Origin: Nitrospirota bacterium
GTDB lineage: Bacteria; Nitrospirota; Thermodesulfovibrionia; Thermodesulfovibrionales; Magnetobacteriaceae
Assembly (NCBI GenBank): GCA_015233485.1
Contig: JADFXO010000221.1
Location: 1-6,547 of the forward strand
Direction of reading: 5' to 3'
Length of the DNA: 6,547 bases
Shown: positions 6,259 through 6,547 of the stretch, one piece after another
Layout of the letters: every line of letters begins with the position of its first letter
Position numbering within the stretch: position 1 is the first letter of the stretch
Made by a program: the position numbers and the translations under genes
The notes under the pieces: model-generated
Told to the model about the DNA's origin: nothing
The model's database searches: none
Seen by the model: the letters and a program-made list of their open reading frames with translations, nothing else

Positions 6259-6342
6259 TACATAAGTATGAAGACTTTGCGTGCAGCCAAAGCACGATTT
6301 AAAGCCATCCGGTGGAAAATTATATCCACTTACTTATGTACT
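6257..6342. repeat. 12-bp perfect inverted repeat enclosing a 26-aa reading frame
   Basis: AGTACATAAGTA (6257-6268) is the exact reverse complement of TACTTATGTACT (6331-6342), with 62 nt between the arms. Inside are smaller hairpins: CGTGC/GCACG (6280-6284 with 6292-6296), an alternative that excludes it (CTTTG 6275-6279 with CAAAG 6288-6292), and GTGGA/TCCAC (6312-6316 with 6325-6329). The left arm runs from the Shine-Dalgarno edge to the A of the ATG. It could be an RNA regulatory structure or the ends of a small element. Confidence 0.6.
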
Positions 6343-6348
6343 TATTAA
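6268..6348 (+). CDS. Possible 26-aa basic leader peptide
   Basis: ATG to TAA reading frame with a good ribosome binding site, giving MKTLRAAKARFKAIRWKI plus ISTYLCTY. It is strongly basic in its first 18 residues, and no family is recognised. It ends 46 nt before the next ATG at 6395 and lies almost wholly between the arms of a 12-bp inverted repeat, so it could act as a leader peptide whose translation alters the fold. The Shine-Dalgarno match and position are the only support; a frame this short can arise by chance. Confidence 0.35.
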   Translation: MKTLRAAKARFKAIRWKIISTYLCTY

Positions 6349-6381
6349 TATATAGATATAAGGGCAAGTAAAGCAATCAAA

Positions 6382-6387
6382 AGGAGG
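6382..6387 (+). promoter_or_regulatory. Strong ribosome binding site for the gene at 6395
   Basis: AGGAGG followed by a 7-nt spacer (CTTTTTT) before ATG 6395. This is a near-ideal Shine-Dalgarno sequence and fixes the start of the last gene. The larger operon genes in the window lack such a site. Confidence 0.75.
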
Positions 6388-6394
6388 CTTTTTT

Positions 6395-6547
6395 ATGGCA
6401 TTACCAATCAAAGATACGCCCATATTGAAAGGGAAAGACGCTGAAAGGTTTTGGAAGCGAGCGGCGGAATCCGAGGCCGGACTGCACAAAATATCGGATG
6501 AGGAAAGAGAGAGAATTATAGCAAACGCTGCAAAGATAGAAAAAATT
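6395..6547 (+). CDS. Small charged protein, antitoxin-like; 3' end outside window
   Basis: The frame is open from ATG 6395 to the window edge, with 51 residues visible. It begins MALPIKDTPILKGKDAERFW and continues with a highly charged, probably helical segment containing DEERERIIANAAKIEKI. The opening (LPI..TP.L.GKDAERF) resembles short conserved proteins I recall in bacteria and archaea that lie in small two-gene units, possibly as antitoxins, but I cannot name the family or partner. The start is well supported by AGGAGG at the right spacing. It is preceded by 25%-GC sequence (6321-6380) with repeated TACTTAT motifs that might be an operator. A toxin or enzyme partner would be expected just beyond the right edge. 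Confidence 0.65.
   Translation, partial: MALPIKDTPILKGKDAERFWKRAAESEAGLHKISDEERERIIANAAKIEKI

Noticed and set aside
6050..6265. 71-aa reading frame on the + strand
   Set aside because: It runs across the pseudogene in a wrong frame, has no ribosome binding site or recognised motif, and the better-supported frame starts at 5989.
6257..6342. c-di-GMP-I (GEMM) riboswitch
   Set aside because: AAAGCC-like bits are present, but the conserved core and tetraloop-receptor arrangement are not seen, and the long closing stem does not match that class.

Overview
The window is a chromosomal segment of about 50% GC, probably from a Gram-negative environmental bacterium. The protein families and the REP-type repeat would fit Nitrospirota or a deltaproteobacterial-grade lineage. 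That placement is an impression, because there is no rRNA or other marker gene. All supported genes are on the + strand.

Left part (1-5490) is a tight co-directional block. It begins inside acs (acetyl-CoA synthetase; only the C-terminal 381 codons are present). The acs stop codon overlaps by one base the GTG start of a soluble PAS-GAF-GGDEF-EAL protein. Its diguanylate cyclase domain looks intact, but its EAL phosphodiesterase domain has lost key residues (R529H, N584K, D647N in local numbering). After 26 bp comes a complete TgpA-type membrane transglutaminase-like protein with an intact Cys-His-Asp triad. The layout suggests one transcription unit joining acetate activation, c-di-GMP signalling and an envelope-facing transglutaminase-fold enzyme. 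A functional link between them is inference.

Middle part (5491-5828) is non-coding. It holds a REPIN-like element made of two inverted 28-nt copies of the widespread ATTCCC-N8-GGGAAT repeat. AT-rich sequence (about 34% GC over 5681-5820, counted by hand) with two further small inverted repeats follows.

Right part (5829-6547) looks like an accessory island with toxin-antitoxin-like content. It holds a complete 67-aa small protein of the type that precedes nucleotidyltransferase-fold genes. Overlapping that is a nucleotidyltransferase remnant, frameshifted just after its VG motif. Next is a possible 26-aa leader peptide inside a 12-bp perfect inverted repeat. Last is the start of a small charged, antitoxin-like gene with a strong ribosome binding site that runs off the right edge.

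Nothing here clearly amounts to a new system. The best leads are the degenerate-EAL protein beside a transglutaminase-fold membrane protein, the decayed nucleotidyltransferase pair, and the structured leader before the last gene.
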